From Serratia symbiotica (GTDB lineage Bacteria > Pseudomonadota > Gammaproteobacteria > Enterobacterales > Enterobacteriaceae), in NCBI GenBank assembly GCA_024160085.1, contig JAMDYG010000001.1:124001-188000 (forward strand): a stretch of DNA of 64,000 nucleotides, given 5' to 3'. Position numbers and translations under genes: made by a program. This document shows positions 11,730-21,588 of the stretch, in pieces. Under the pieces are notes generated by a model. That model did not search any database. It saw nothing but the letters and a program-made list of their open reading frames with translations, and was not told the origin of the DNA. Numbering within the stretch: position 1 is the stretch's first letter; every line of letters starts with the position of its first letter.

Positions 11730-12890
11730 ATTCATACCACGCCCGTATATTGATATCTTCCCCGGCCCTTTTCTTTTTTTCAGGGTTCGTTTGGTACGGT
11801 CGATCACCTCACCAGCTAGTTGCCCACAAGCGGCATCAATATCGTCGCCACAGATTCTACGAACAATAGTCGTAAAACCGTATTCCATCAATACTTTGGC
11901 AAAACGATCTACCCGGCTGTTGGAACTGCTGCCATAAGGCACCGCCGGGAACGGATATTCCATGGGATCAGGTTGATCTTGCACGGTGTATTCTTAAGTA
12001 CGTTTGCCAACTAATGCGCATCATCGGTGCTGTCATTAATATGATCCAGCATCACGTATTCAACGGTAATCCGGCCCTGGTTGGCATTAGATTTTGCCAG
12101 ATAGCGGCGCACTGCGGCCAAGAAACTCTCAATGTTGTAGTTTCGCGGGGTTGATCGGCACGATCTCATTGCGGATTTTGTCGTTAGGCGCGTACAGCGA
12201 GATCGCCAGTGCCACATCGATCATATCGCCCAGCTTGCCCAACACCGGCACTACACCGGAGATTGATAGGGTGGACACGGCATTTGGATAGGCCAAAGCC
12301 GAAGTCGTCGAGCATGATTTCCATTGCTGGCACCACGTTGTTCAGGTTAAGCAGCGGCTCCCCCATCCCCATCATCACCACGTTGGTGATAGGGCGCTCA
12401 CCCGCGACTTTCAGCGTGCCGATAATTTTCGCCGCATGCCACACTTGACCAATGATTTCCGATACGCGCAGGTTGCGGTTAAAGCCCTGTTGAGCCGTTG
12501 AACGGAATTTGCACTCCAGAACACAACCCACCTGGGATGAGACGCACAAGGTGGCGCGATCGCCATCCGGGATATAGACGGTTTCAACCCGCTGGTCGCC
12601 CACTTTGATCGCTAACTTGATCGTGCCATCAGCTAAGCATTGTTCTTCGGCCACTTCCGGTGCGCGGATCTCAGCAACGCGTTGTAATTTATTACGCAAG
12701 ACCTTATTGATGTCGGTCATTTGCTCAAAATCATCGCAGCAATAGTGGTACATCCACTTCATCACTTGATCAGCACGGAAGGGTTTTCCGCCCATTTAGC
12801 TGAAGAACTCGCGCATTTGCTAGCGATTCAAATCTAGCAGGTTAATTTTGGCCACAGCCGATTGTTCCGTATTAACGGATTGAGTCGTCG
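11730..12890 (-). pseudogene. rlmN: 23S rRNA/tRNA adenine-C2 methyltransferase RlmN, decayed
   Basis: Radical-SAM RlmN homology is dispersed over several frames. INLLDLNR is followed by an in-frame stop, then QMREFFS, another stop, then a clean 200-codon block from [20 protein letters not shown] to [14 protein letters not shown]. The CxxxCxxC cluster motif reads CVLECKFR, so the third cysteine is arginine. Further on are shifts into [20 protein letters not shown] and [20 protein letters not shown]. The terminal block [20 protein letters not shown] has lost its stop and reads on into pilW. No clear ATG is left at the 5' end. RlmN normally makes m2A2503 in 23S rRNA and m2A37 in tRNA. Confidence 0.93.
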
Positions 12891-13039
12891 TCAGCAAATG
12901 ATTTAATGCTCTCTAGCCTCATTGTTACACGTTATGGCGCTAAAGAATAGAAAGTAAATTATGCATTTAGCCCAAGAAATGTCAGGCGATAGCACTGTTG
13001 CCAATGGATATTGAGCTGCGGCTTAAAAGACGACGGGGA

Positions 13040-13465
13040 TTAGCGTTGGCAGATTTCACTTTCAGTGAAGAAATAAGCAATTTCACGCTGTGCAGATTCT
13101 ATGGCATCGGAACCGTGAACTGCATTAGCAGTGAAGCTGTCCGCGTAGTCAGCGCGCAGGGTGCCAGCCAGTGCGTTATCCGGGTTGGTTGCCCCCATGA
13201 TGTCACGGTTACGCTGTACGGCGTTTTCCGCTTCCAGAACCTGTACCATAATCGGGCCGCACGTCATGAACTCAACCAAACCGTCGAAGAATGGGCGACC
13301 TTTGTGCTCATCGTAGAATCCTTCCGCCCGTTCGCGAGTCAGAAGCAGCATTTTGGATGCAATAATTTTGAAACCAGCACGCTCGAAACGGGCATAGATT
13401 GCACCGATATCGTTGTTGGCTATAGCATTGGGTTTAATGATGGAAAAGGTACGTTCTAGGGTCAT
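13040..13465 (-). CDS. ndk: Nucleoside diphosphate kinase
   Basis: Intact 141-residue protein (E. coli 143), covering the whole ferredoxin-like fold from [18 protein letters not shown] to [10 protein letters not shown]. The phosphate-carrying histidine is H117 in NAVHGSD. It equilibrates NTP and NDP pools in the cytosol using ATP. The C-terminus is two residues shorter and differs slightly from E. coli, outside the active site. It follows the dead rlmN with a 150-bp gap, in which I see no gene. Confidence 0.96.
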   Translation of the reverse strand: MTLERTFSIIKPNAIANNDIGAIYARFERAGFKIIASKMLLLTRERAEGFYDEHKGRPFFDGLVEFMTCGPIMVQVLEAENAVQRNRDIMGATNPDNALAGTLRADYADSFTANAVHGSDAIESAQREIAYFFTESEICQR

Positions 13466-13655
13466 GATGGCCTCTGCATTTCAAAACTAGCCGGTCTACA
13501 ATCAATAAAACCAGCCTTCTTAAGTGGTGCAAATTATATGTGCGCTGTTAACGCTTGCCTACAAAAAAATCAATATTTTAAAAGAATGGACTCTCATTCC
13601 TCTATTGCGGCAAGGCTCACTCTGTTTTAGTAGTCGAGAGAATGAGATCACGCAA

Positions 13656-14447
13656 CTAACTCCCCCAACGGCGCTGATAAAACGGCCAGGTATGGGAGAT
13701 CAGGTAGTGACTGACTCCGCGCTCTTTTTTCAACACCAAGAAAAAATCCACAGGCTCTTCGTTAGCGACCATTTCGCTCGCCAGGTTACTGGCCTTGTTG
13801 ATCAAGGCGTCGATTTCCGCCAGATTACCGTCCACCTCCAATCCCACCAACAGATTAGGCTGCTCATCTACCGCCTGATCATGCATCAGCGTCGGGAAGG
13901 CATGGCACACCAGTTTGCGTTGACTAAAAATGTGGTTAGCGCCTCCACCATCGCCGAGGGATAGTCCTTCGGCTGGCCCAACAGAATTTGGATGTCTTTA
14001 TCAACATAGCGCTCTATTGACTTGGTAACCCTATCGGTGGCCAACAAGCGTTGCTACCTCCTCGGGATAAAATTCCTTGCTGTATTCCGCCTTCGGGTTG
14101 AGGAACAAATCCGCACCCTAGGTAATTTTAAATAATACCCGCGCTGGCAGCGCAATAAATGGTTGTTCACCCTTAACAGCTTTTCGCAACGCGGACAACG
14201 AGGAGAAAAACGTAATGATGTTGCTGCCGCCTTGTTTTTCCCAATGTTGAATATTGACTGGGGTGTCGGTATTTAGGGTAATGTCACCGTCCTGCTGCAT
14301 CTGCTCGTTGTCGCCGAGGATCAGCACCGTAGCATCAAGCAGTGCACAGAAGAACGCCGGGCGCTCGGCTGGCCCTGTCACTGCCAGCTTACGCTGGTGT
14401 TCAAGTTCATTCTCGCTAGGGGCAGCATCCTGAAGATGGAAACTCAT
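13656..14447 (-). pseudogene. sseB: SseB family protein, decayed
   Basis: The N-terminal SseB domain is readable for 109 codons: RPAFFCALLDATVLILGDNE, IQHWEKQGGSNIITFFSSLS, FIALPARVLFKIT. An in-frame stop follows at 14118. The frame then continues GADLFLNPKAEYSKEFYPEE up to LVGH. A frameshifted C-terminal domain reads QPNLLVGLEVDGNLAEIDAL to HTWPFYQRRWG with a stop at 13656. The family is of poorly defined role (enhanced serine sensitivity). One stop and at least one frameshift make it a pseudogene. It sits downstream of pepB as in other enterobacteria. Confidence 0.88.
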
Positions 14448-14489
14448 GGCAAACTCCAGAGATCAAATAGCATCGCCCAGCATGCTGGG

Positions 14490-15801
14490 CTATGACGATA
14501 GAGCACAGGCTGGCAGGCGTTCAATATTGGCCCTACTGAGCAGCAGTTTCGCTAGGGTACGCACACCTAGGCCAGTGGCACCCAGCAGACCACTGTTCAA
14601 CCGCACCCTTGCAGTAGGTGGCGGAGTAATCGATGTGCAGCCAGCCTTACTGATAATGTTTGACAAAGTGCGATAGGAATACTGCTGCGGTGCTAGCCCC
14701 AGCAGTGTGGGCGGAGCCGGACACATTGTTGAGTTCGGCGAAATTTGACGGTAGCTGGCTGCGATGGAACTCGGCCAGCGGCAAGAGCTAGAAGGGTTCT
14801 TGTTCAGCAGCAGCGCTGGTCAGCAGTTCCTACGCCAACGCATTATCAAAAATGAAATGGTGTGATAATCATTGCCCAGGGCGGTTTTTGCCGTGCCAGT
14901 CAGGGTGGCACAATTGATGATCAACTGCGGGCTCTGCTCGCAGGCGTCAATCAGGCCATTGGCCAATACTAACCTCCCTTCCGCGTCGGTGTTCATCACC
15001 TCAACGGTTTTGCCGTTGCAGTAGCAAATAATATCGCCCAGTTTGAAGGCGTTTGACCATCTTGTCCGCACAGCACAGATACAGTTTTACGCGTTGCATA
15101 AGGCCGCGTGCCGCCGCCAGCGCCAAAGCCCCTGTGATAGTGGCGGTACCGACCATATCGGCTTTCATAAAATTCATATAGGCACTCTGTTTCAGGCTGT
15201 AGCCGCCGCTGTCAAAGGTGATACCTTTGCCTACCAGATAGGCGAACACCGGCGTATCCGGGTTAGCAGTGTGGTTGAAATCCAGCACCAACAATACCGT
15301 CGGACGCTTGGAACCACGACAAACGGTATAGAAGACCCGCGTAGCTCTGCTCACGCAGATCCTCGCCTTTGGTGATACGATAGCTAATGACATCGTCTCT
15401 AACATCGTACATCAAATCAACAGCGCGGATAGCTAGTTACTCTGGGCTTAGTGTGTCAGCCGGTATATTATAGTGTTGCGTATCCAGTCAACGATCTTCT
15501 GGCGCCTTTTCCAACCCTTGGTGTTCGGCCTTCGACAGTTCTGCCCATTCGATGCTGTGCTGGCCTTTTGGCCCACGATAGCCTTACCAAAACGCCCAAC
15601 TGCTTTCCAGATCCCAGCCTTCACCCGCCAGCTTCACTTTTCTGATGCTCTGGGCGTCAATTTTGCGCCAAGCATGCTGGATGTCATCCTGCTTATCGTT
15701 TCCGGTCAGATGGAGGGTGATCCCTTCCACGTTGGTGTGCTCAGCAAGGCTTTTTCGCCCCAGCGCGCGTCAGCAGGTTGCGGTGATAGCGTGACCTGCA
15801 T
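14490..15801 (-). pseudogene. pepB: Peptidase B (leucyl aminopeptidase family), decayed
   Basis: M17 aminopeptidase pieces lie in several frames. They include a start MQVTLSPQPADARWGEKA, the metal-binding [20 protein letters not shown] with [16 protein letters not shown], and [20 protein letters not shown] continuing [20 protein letters not shown]. The C-terminal [13 protein letters not shown] and GVRTLAKLLL are also present. The ligand-rich segments NTDAEGR and FDSGG survive, but at least three frameshifts and stops break the chain, and the GG-to-VG change in MKADMVGTA is unusual. The protein degraded peptides with N-terminal acidic or broad residues. Confidence 0.9.
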
Positions 15802-15887
15802 GAATTATGTTGTCATAACCCTTTAACTCCGAATTTATCCCCTTAATTTTCACTCTTCAAAGCGAAACTCACGAGGGATTTTTATTG

Positions 15888-16071
15888 TATAGCCTATGGA
15901 TTTCAAGTTGCAGCTAGGCGGCAATAGCCTGAGATGAATTTCCAACTGCTTACACCAGTAAGCGACTGGAGTGACAAATCTGCTGGCAGCAGGGGTGGGG
16001 TGGGGTCCAAAAGCATCGGCAAAATAACTGCTGGCGGCTAACGGCGCTGTGGCTTGAAAGGCGATGGGTAT
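15888..16071. repeat. Intergenic palindromic repeat element replacing iscX
   Basis: About 184 bp begin tatagcctatggatttcaag and end cttgaaaggcgatgggtatc, so the ends are imperfect inverted repeats (tttcaag against cttgaaa, flanked by related bases). The inside has tccaactgcttacaccagt and agcgactggagtgac, a pattern I recall from dispersed intergenic repeats of Serratia and Yersinia. The element touches the fdx stop and occupies the place where iscX is expected. No IscX-like frame is left. Confidence 0.6.
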
Positions 16072-16406
16072 CAATGCTCACGCGCGTGATTAACGGTGTA
16101 ACGTGGTATTTCAATCACCAGATCTTCGTCGGCGACCTGCGTCTGACAGCTTAAGCGGCTTTCCGGCTCCAAGCCCCAAGCTTTATCCAGCATGTCGTCT
16201 TCCAGTTCGCCGCTTTCTTCCAGAGAATCGAAACCTTCACGCACGATGCAGTGACAGGTAGTGCAAGCGCAGGATTTCTCGCAGGCATGCTCAATTTTAA
16301 TACCGCTGCGCAACGCAATGTTGAGTATGGATTCCCCGGGTTTAGCTTCCACGACTACCCCCTCAGGGCATAAATCTTGCTGGGGCAAAAAAACAATTTT
16401 AGGCAT
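16071..16406 (-). CDS. fdx: Isc-system [2Fe-2S] ferredoxin
   Basis: Intact 111-residue ferredoxin, the exact family length. Cluster ligands C42, C48, C51 and C87 are in the CEKSCACTTCHC and SRLSCQ segments. It supplies electrons during Fe-S cluster assembly on IscU and interacts with IscS. It starts 2 bp past the hscA stop and is therefore translationally coupled to hscA. It is now the last intact gene of the isc transcription unit because iscX is absent. Confidence 0.97.
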   Translation of the reverse strand: MPKIVFLPQQDLCPEGVVVEAKPGESILNIALRSGIKIEHACEKSCACTTCHCIVREGFDSLEESGELEDDMLDKAWGLEPESRLSCQTQVADEDLVIEIPRYTVNHAREH

Positions 16407-16408
16407 AG

Positions 16409-18261
16409 TTAAACCTCATCCACAGAATGACCAGCTAACGTACGGCTAGTGGCGGCATCCATGCGGCGCGCGGCAAAATCTTGCGTTTGTGCATCTAATG
16501 CTTTAATAGCTGTTTCGATAGCTACGGGGTCGTCGCCTGATACTGCCTGTTGTAGCGCTTGCGATGCAGCAATGATCTCCTGACTTTCTGTTTCGCTCAG
16601 TAGCTCAGCATCTTTGTATAACGCACCCTGTAGGCTTTCCAGCACCCGTAAAGCCTCTATACCCGCTGTTCCTCCAGCTTACGTGTGCCAACATCGTTCT
16701 GGGCATGGGCCATTGACTCTTTGAGCATCGTGGCAATTTCGTTGTCGGACAAACCATACGAAGGTTTTACTTGAATTGCGGCTTCAACACCGGTGGATTT
16801 TTCCATCGCAGTGACGCTCAGCAGACCGTCGGCATCCACCTGGAAGGTGACGCGGATATGCGCGCCACCGGCCGGTAACGGTGGCAACCCGCGTAGCGTG
16901 AAACGCGCCAGCGAACGGCAATCTTGTATCAGTTCGCGCTCACCTTGCAGTACGTGGATCATCATCGCATTTTGACCGTCTTTGAAGGTGGTGAACTCCT
17001 GCGCGCGTGCCACCGGAATGATGGTGTTGCGCGGGATCACTTTCTCAACCAAACCGCCCATGGTTTCCAGCCCCAGTGACAACGGGATCACATCCAGCAA
17101 TAGCATGTCGCTGTCCGGCTTATTGCCCACCAAAATGTCGGCTTGGATCGCCGCGCCAATGGCAACAACTTTATCCGGGTCAATAGCGATCAGTGGGGAG
17201 CGGCCAAAGAATGTCCCCACCTGTTCACGCACGAATGGCACACGTGTGGAACCGCCGACCATCACCACTTCCCGTACCTCTTCAGCACCAAGGCCAGCGT
17301 CTTTCAGCGCACGGCGGCAGGCCAGCAGGGTGCGTTTAACCAACGACGCGATCAGTGCTTCAAACTGGATACGCGTCACTTCACCGCGCCAACCAGCAAC
17401 CTCGACGTGGACGCTATCGGCATCACTCAGCGTGATTTTGGCGGAGATAGCAGCGTCCAGCAGTTGACGCTGCACACCGTGATCACTGCGGTCAACCACG
17501 CCCGCCTGATCACGTAACCAGTCAGCCAGTAGGTGGTCGAAGTCATCACCACCCAACGCAACATCGCCGCCGGTGGCCAAGACTTCAAACACCCCTCGGC
17601 TAAGACGTAATAGAGAAATATCAAAGGTGCCACCGCCCAGATCATAGACCGCGATCACCCCTTCTTGGCCGGAGTCCAGCCCATAGGCGATCGCCGCAGC
17701 GGTCGGTTCATTTAACAGACGCAATACATGCAGGCCAGCCAGACGAGCGGCGTCTTTGGTGCCTTGGCGCTGTGCATCGTCAAAATAGGCAGGAACGGTG
17801 ATCACCACGCCGTCAAGGTTCCCTTGTAACGCCGCCTGTGCGCGGGCAGAAAGCACCTTGAGAATATCGGCTGAAACCATCACCGGGTTAACCAACCCAG
17901 CAGCGGTAACGATCATCGTCAGTCCCTTGTCACTGGCCTTAAACTGGTATGGCAGGTTAGGATAACGTTGCTGCACATCCACCAGTGAACGGCCCATCAA
18001 ACGTTTGATCGAGCTAATGGTGTTAGCTGGCTGCTGTGCCGCCTGTTGGCGCGCTTGCCAACCTACAAGCTGCGCTTGCGCCTGGTAGTGCACCACTGAA
18101 GGCAGCAAATGGCGGCCCTGTTCGTCGGCCAGCGTTTCCACTTGCCCACTGCGCACCGTGGCAACCAGCGAGTTGGTGGTGCCTAAATCGATACCTGCCG
18201 CCAAACGGCGCTGATGCGGCGCGGCACTGAGGCCAGGCTCACTAATTTGTAATAAGGCCAT
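16409..18261 (-). pseudogene. hscA: Isc chaperone HscA, frameshifted in the C-terminal lid
   Basis: The first frame gives 534 clean residues: the Hsp70 ATPase domain ([39 protein letters not shown]) and the beta substrate-binding domain ([17 protein letters not shown]). It stops right after [11 protein letters not shown] insertion (plus 16658-16661) shifts the frame. The missing lid continues in the next frame as [13 protein letters not shown] to [11 protein letters not shown], stop at 16409. HscA drives cluster release from IscU. The break removes roughly the last 80 of about 616 residues. A lid-less protein could keep some activity, so this may be a very recent or partly tolerated lesion. 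Confidence 0.85.
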
Positions 18262-18287
18262 GTTGAAGCTTCCACAATCAGAAGGTG

Positions 18288-18809
18288 TTATTCAAAACCC
18301 AGCAGCTTTTCTGTGAGTTGTTCAACCTGTTGCTGGAGTTTGTCCGAAAAGCGCAGCTTACGCATGGTATCGGCAGCTTCCGACCATCGCTCGCCATTCA
18401 ACTGTTGTACCATCAGCGCACTGCGCTGTTTGATCGTGTCGTTCAACCGCATGTCAAATTCGGCCAACAAGCTCTCTGTATCTACTTTGCGCTCAATGGC
18501 ATCAAGCTCCTCACGTAACTCTAGCTGTTCAATCAGAAAAGCGGTGTCGCGCATAGTGTGCTGTTCATTGGCCAGGTCAAAGCCGTACAAAGATAACATA
18601 TACTCTGCGCGTTTTAATGGGTGCTTTAGCGTCTGGTAGGCTTGATTGATGGTCGTCGCCTGCTGCAACGCTATCAGGCGCTCGCGTTCCGGCTGGCAAG
18701 CAAAACGATCAGGATGGAATTGGCGCTGTAGATCCTGAAAACTAGATGTAAGTAGGCTAGCGTCCACAGGATAGCGAACTGACAGCCCGAATAGGGTAAA
18801 GTAATCCAT
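18288..18809 (-). CDS. hscB: Isc co-chaperone HscB
   Basis: Intact 173-residue J-protein (E. coli 171). The J domain covers about residues 1-75 with the HPD motif at 32-34 (FHPDRF). The C-terminal three-helix domain that binds IscU follows ([11 protein letters not shown] to [10 protein letters not shown]). It delivers IscU to HscA and stimulates its ATPase. It lies between iscA and hscA in the usual isc order. Confidence 0.96.
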   Translation of the reverse strand: MDYFTLFGLSVRYPVDASLLTSSFQDLQRQFHPDRFACQPERERLIALQQATTINQAYQTLKHPLKRAEYMLSLYGFDLANEQHTMRDTAFLIEQLELREELDAIERKVDTESLLAEFDMRLNDTIKQRSALMVQQLNGERWSEAADTMRKLRFSDKLQQQVEQLTEKLLGFE

Positions 18810-18878
18810 AGCGTGCTCTGAGCGTTAGCAGATAAGGTCTCCCTGCACACGGCGGGAGGGAGGCGATAGGCACGGCGG

Positions 18879-19202
18879 TCAGATATTAAAACTCTCGCCA
18901 CAGCCGCACTCGCTTGAGACGTTCGGGTTGCTGAATTTGAAGCCTTCATTCAAACCTTCCTTAACGAAATCAAGCTCAGTGCCATCAAGATAGACCAGAC
19001 TTTTGCCGTCAATGAACACTTTGATGCCTTTTTCTTCAAAGACGATGTCATCATCGTTTATTTCGTCAACAAATTCCAGTACGTACGCCATGCCAGAGCA
19101 GCCGGAAGTTCTTACCGCCAAACGCAGACCGAGACCTTTACCTCGTTTATCGATAAAAGCCTGAACACGTTGTGCAGCGCTGTCGCTCATGGTAATTGAC
19201 AT
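18879..19202 (-). CDS. iscA: Iron-sulfur assembly protein IscA
   Basis: Intact 107-residue A-type carrier when started at [10 protein letters not shown], the family start. A longer in-frame start six codons upstream exists but is not conserved. Ligand cysteines C35 ([10 protein letters not shown]), C99 and C101 (ECGCGES) are present. It transfers clusters to [4Fe-4S] apo-proteins such as IspG, which is also kept here. Confidence 0.96.
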   Translation of the reverse strand: MSITMSDSAAQRVQAFIDKRGKGLGLRLAVRTSGCSGMAYVLEFVDEINDDDIVFEEKGIKVFIDGKSLVYLDGTELDFVKEGLNEGFKFSNPNVSSECGCGESFNI

Positions 19203-19263
19203 CACAACCTCACGGGTCACATCAAAGCCCCACCTGACATCCGGGCTAACTGAATCAAAAAAA

Positions 19264-19650
19264 CTACTTTGTGCTATGTTTGCTTTTGTAGTCAGCGATC
19301 GCTGCTTTAATGGCGTCTTCTGCCAAAATTGAACAGTGAATTTTAACCGGCGGCAATGCCAGTTCTTCGGCGATCTGGGTGTTTTTGATCGTTTCAGCCT
19401 GATCGAGAGATTTGCCTTTCATCCATTCGGTCACCAGCGAACTAGAGGCGATTGCGGAACCACAGCCGTAAGTCTTGAAGCGAGCATCTTCAATGATACC
19501 TTCATTGTTGACTTTGATCTGCAACTTCATCACGTCACCACAGGCTGGTGCACCTACCATGCCGCTGCCAACGGTGGGATCTTGGTTGTCTAAGGAACCC
19601 ACGTTGCGCGGATTTTCATAATGATCGATTACTTTTTCGCTGTATGCCAT
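19264..19650 (-). CDS. iscU: Iron-sulfur cluster scaffold IscU
   Basis: Intact 128-residue scaffold of normal length. The three cluster cysteines are C37 (GAPACGDV), C63 (TYGCGSA) and C106 (KIHCSIL). The HscA-recognition segment LPPVK (about 99-103) is intact, even though its partner HscA is frameshifted in this genome. It lies immediately downstream of iscS. Confidence 0.97.
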   Translation of the reverse strand: MAYSEKVIDHYENPRNVGSLDNQDPTVGSGMVGAPACGDVMKLQIKVNNEGIIEDARFKTYGCGSAIASSSLVTEWMKGKSLDQAETIKNTQIAEELALPPVKIHCSILAEDAIKAAIADYKSKHSTK

Positions 19651-19674
19651 GATTTTGCTCCTGGATCCTGAGAA

Positions 19675-20889
19675 TTAATGATGTGCCCACTCAATGCTGT
19701 TGATATCTACGCCCTGTTTGAACATCTCCCACAGTGGGGAAAGGTCACGCAGGCGGCCAATGGATTTACGCACTAGTTGAATGGTGTAATCGATCTCTTC
19801 TTGCGTAGTGAATCGTCCCAGGGAGAAACGGATCGAACTGTGCGCTAATTCATCATTCATGCCCAGCGCGCGTAACACGTAGGACGGCTCCAGGCTGGCG
19901 GAGGTACAGGCAGAGCCGGAGGACACAGCTAGATCTTTCAGCGCCATGATCAGTGACTCACCTTCAACGTAGTTGAAACTGACGTTAAGGATATTAGGTG
20001 CACCCTGTTCTAGATCGCCGTTTAAATACACTTCTTCCATATCTTTCACGCCGTTCCACAGGCGATCGCGAAGCCAGCGTAGGCGCGACATTTCCGTCGC
20101 CATCTCTTCTTTAGCAATACGGTAGGCTTCACCCAGGCCGACGATCTGGTGCACCGGCAGGGTGCCGGAACGCATGCCGCGCTCATGACCACCGCCGTGG
20201 ATTTGGGCTTCGATGCGGATACGCGGCTTGCGGCGCACATACAAAGCACCGGTGCCTTTCGGGCCGTAAATTTTATGACCGGAGAAAGACATCAGATCAA
20301 CTTTCAGCTTACTCAGATCAATAGGCAACTTACCCACGCTCTGGGTGGCGTCAACGTGGTAAATAATGCCGCGCGCACGGCATATTTCTCCAATTTTTTC
20401 AATATCTTGTACAACGCCGATTTCGTTGTTCACATGCATGATAGAAACCAGAATGGTGTCGTCACGCATCGCAGCTTTGAGAGCGGGCAGGTCGATGATA
20501 CCATTGTTCTGCGGTGCCAGGTAGGTCACCTCAAAACCTTCGCGCTCAAGTTGGCGACAGCTGTCCAACACGGCTTTATGTTCGGTTTTGCTGGTAATGA
20601 TATGCTTGCCTTTTTTCTGGTAGAAATGAGCAGCGCCTTTAATCGCCAGGTTATCGGATTCCGTCGCCCCTGAAGTGAACACGATTTCATGCGGTCCCGC
20701 CCCCACCAATTCAGCAATTTGATTACGGGCGATATCTACGGCTTCTTCCGCCTGCCAACCGAAACGGTGAGAACGGGAGGCCGGGTTACCGAAAGTGCCA
20801 TCCAGGGTCAAAAATTGCATTATCTTCTCAGCAATGCGCGGGTCTACCGGCGTCGTTGCTGAGTAATCCAGATAAATCGGTAATTTCAT
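19675..20889 (-). CDS. iscS: Cysteine desulfurase IscS
   Basis: Intact 404-residue PLP enzyme when started at [14 protein letters not shown], the family start; the frame is open 36 codons further upstream but that part is not conserved. The PLP lysine is K206 ([12 protein letters not shown]), and the mobile sulfur-carrying cysteine lies in [10 protein letters not shown]. It provides sulfur for Fe-S clusters and for tRNA thiolation. Its regulator gene iscR, immediately upstream, is dead. Confidence 0.97.
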   Translation of the reverse strand: MKLPIYLDYSATTPVDPRIAEKIMQFLTLDGTFGNPASRSHRFGWQAEEAVDIARNQIAELVGAGPHEIVFTSGATESDNLAIKGAAHFYQKKGKHIITSKTEHKAVLDSCRQLEREGFEVTYLAPQNNGIIDLPALKAAMRDDTILVSIMHVNNEIGVVQDIEKIGEICRARGIIYHVDATQSVGKLPIDLSKLKVDLMSFSGHKIYGPKGTGALYVRRKPRIRIEAQIHGGGHERGMRSGTLPVHQIVGLGEAYRIAKEEMATEMSRLRWLRDRLWNGVKDMEEVYLNGDLEQGAPNILNVSFNYVEGESLIMALKDLAVSSGSACTSASLEPSYVLRALGMNDELAHSSIRFSLGRFTTQEEIDYTIQLVRKSIGRLRDLSPLWEMFKQGVDINSIEWAHH

Positions 20890-20954
20890 TGCTCTTGTGC
20901 TCCGTACACCACTTCTAAAACTAAAGAATATCGCTAGCTGCTTATGCGTGCAGA

Positions 20955-21415
20955 TTAACGTCGATAACTTCTTGTGGATGACCGTTTGTCTATGCAACGC
21001 GAATCGTTGTTCTGACGATCCGCCATTATCAGTACTTCCTGGTTATTAACTAGTTCTGCCAATGTAATATCGTTTTGTTCAAGAATTCGCTGATGCGCTC
21101 GCTCAGATCGCCGCCACAGGGTATACTTCAGGAAGCGTTTTCTCCCTTGATAACCTTCTTTACCTTGGCAACCGGTAGCATCTACCGATTTATCAACAGC
21201 AGTGATAACAGTACCAACGGCGATGTTACTCATGTCTTTCCCAAGTAGGTACCCCCCCTTGCCATGCTTGCGCAGACAAGAGAATGTTCTAGATAAGAGA
21301 GAGAAATACCCTAGCGCTCGGAAATATCCGCCAAGTGTACATGCCCTTCCTAGGAGTGCAATGCTACGCAAAGCATAGCGGTTACTGTATAACGGCCTTT
21401 AGATGCTAGCCTTAT
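20955..21415 (-). pseudogene. iscR: Fe-S cluster regulator IscR, decayed
   Basis: The Rrf2-type regulator frame can be followed from its former start, where ATG has become ATA (plus 21413-21415). It reads [18 protein letters not shown], then a stop, HLADISER, another stop, and GISLSYLEH. It shifts near 21250 into the clean block [19 protein letters not shown] to ELVNNQEVL. Of the three [2Fe-2S] cysteines the first survives (ATGCQGK), while the second is Tyr and the third Phe ([12 protein letters not shown]). It would have repressed the isc operon when clusters were plentiful, so isc control is probably lost. Confidence 0.93.
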
Positions 21416-21459
21416 AGTTTAATGGACACCTGTTGGTCAAATACGGCTGAAATTTTGAC

Positions 21460-21509
21460 ATTCCTGAGTAAATCAGTCAACTATTTAACCTAGCAATTTA
21501 CTCAAGTAT
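21460..21509 (-). promoter_or_regulatory. Tandem IscR type-1 binding sites and isc promoter
   Basis: Two adjacent 25-bp blocks (21460-21484 and 21485-21509, minus strand) match the type-1 IscR consensus at 23 and 19 of 25 positions by my count. The first contains ATAGTTGACT and TTGACT, a good -35 element; 17 bp further is CAAAAT, a possible -10. The sites lie 45 bp upstream of the dead iscR start, the arrangement of the E. coli isc promoter. Confidence 0.7.
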
Positions 21510-21588
21510 TATGCATGGCCATATTCAATATAGATGATAACCTTTTGATAATCGATACTGTTATCGCTGGCGGTGACGCCACAGCAGC

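Noticed and set aside
10986-11984. A 332-codon open frame that could be called a novel fusion protein
   Set aside because: Its first half is the RlmN C-terminus and its second half PilW; the frame arises from loss of the rlmN stop and ends in shifted text.
13524-13964. Plus-strand 146-codon frame downstream of ndk
   Set aside because: The second half is antisense to sseB text; the first half is AT-rich with no family pattern.
15043-15375. Plus-strand open frame of 110 codons
   Set aside because: It is antisense to the pepB pseudogene, whose protein text ([17 protein letters not shown]) is clear on the minus strand.
16982-17467. Plus-strand 161-codon frame opposite hscA
   Set aside because: It is a shadow of the conserved Hsp70 codons, low in complexity (rich in S, T and R) and without a homologue I recognise.
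20149-20673. Plus-strand 174-codon frame opposite iscS
   Set aside because: It is the antisense of intact iscS; no ribosome-binding site or family pattern is visible.
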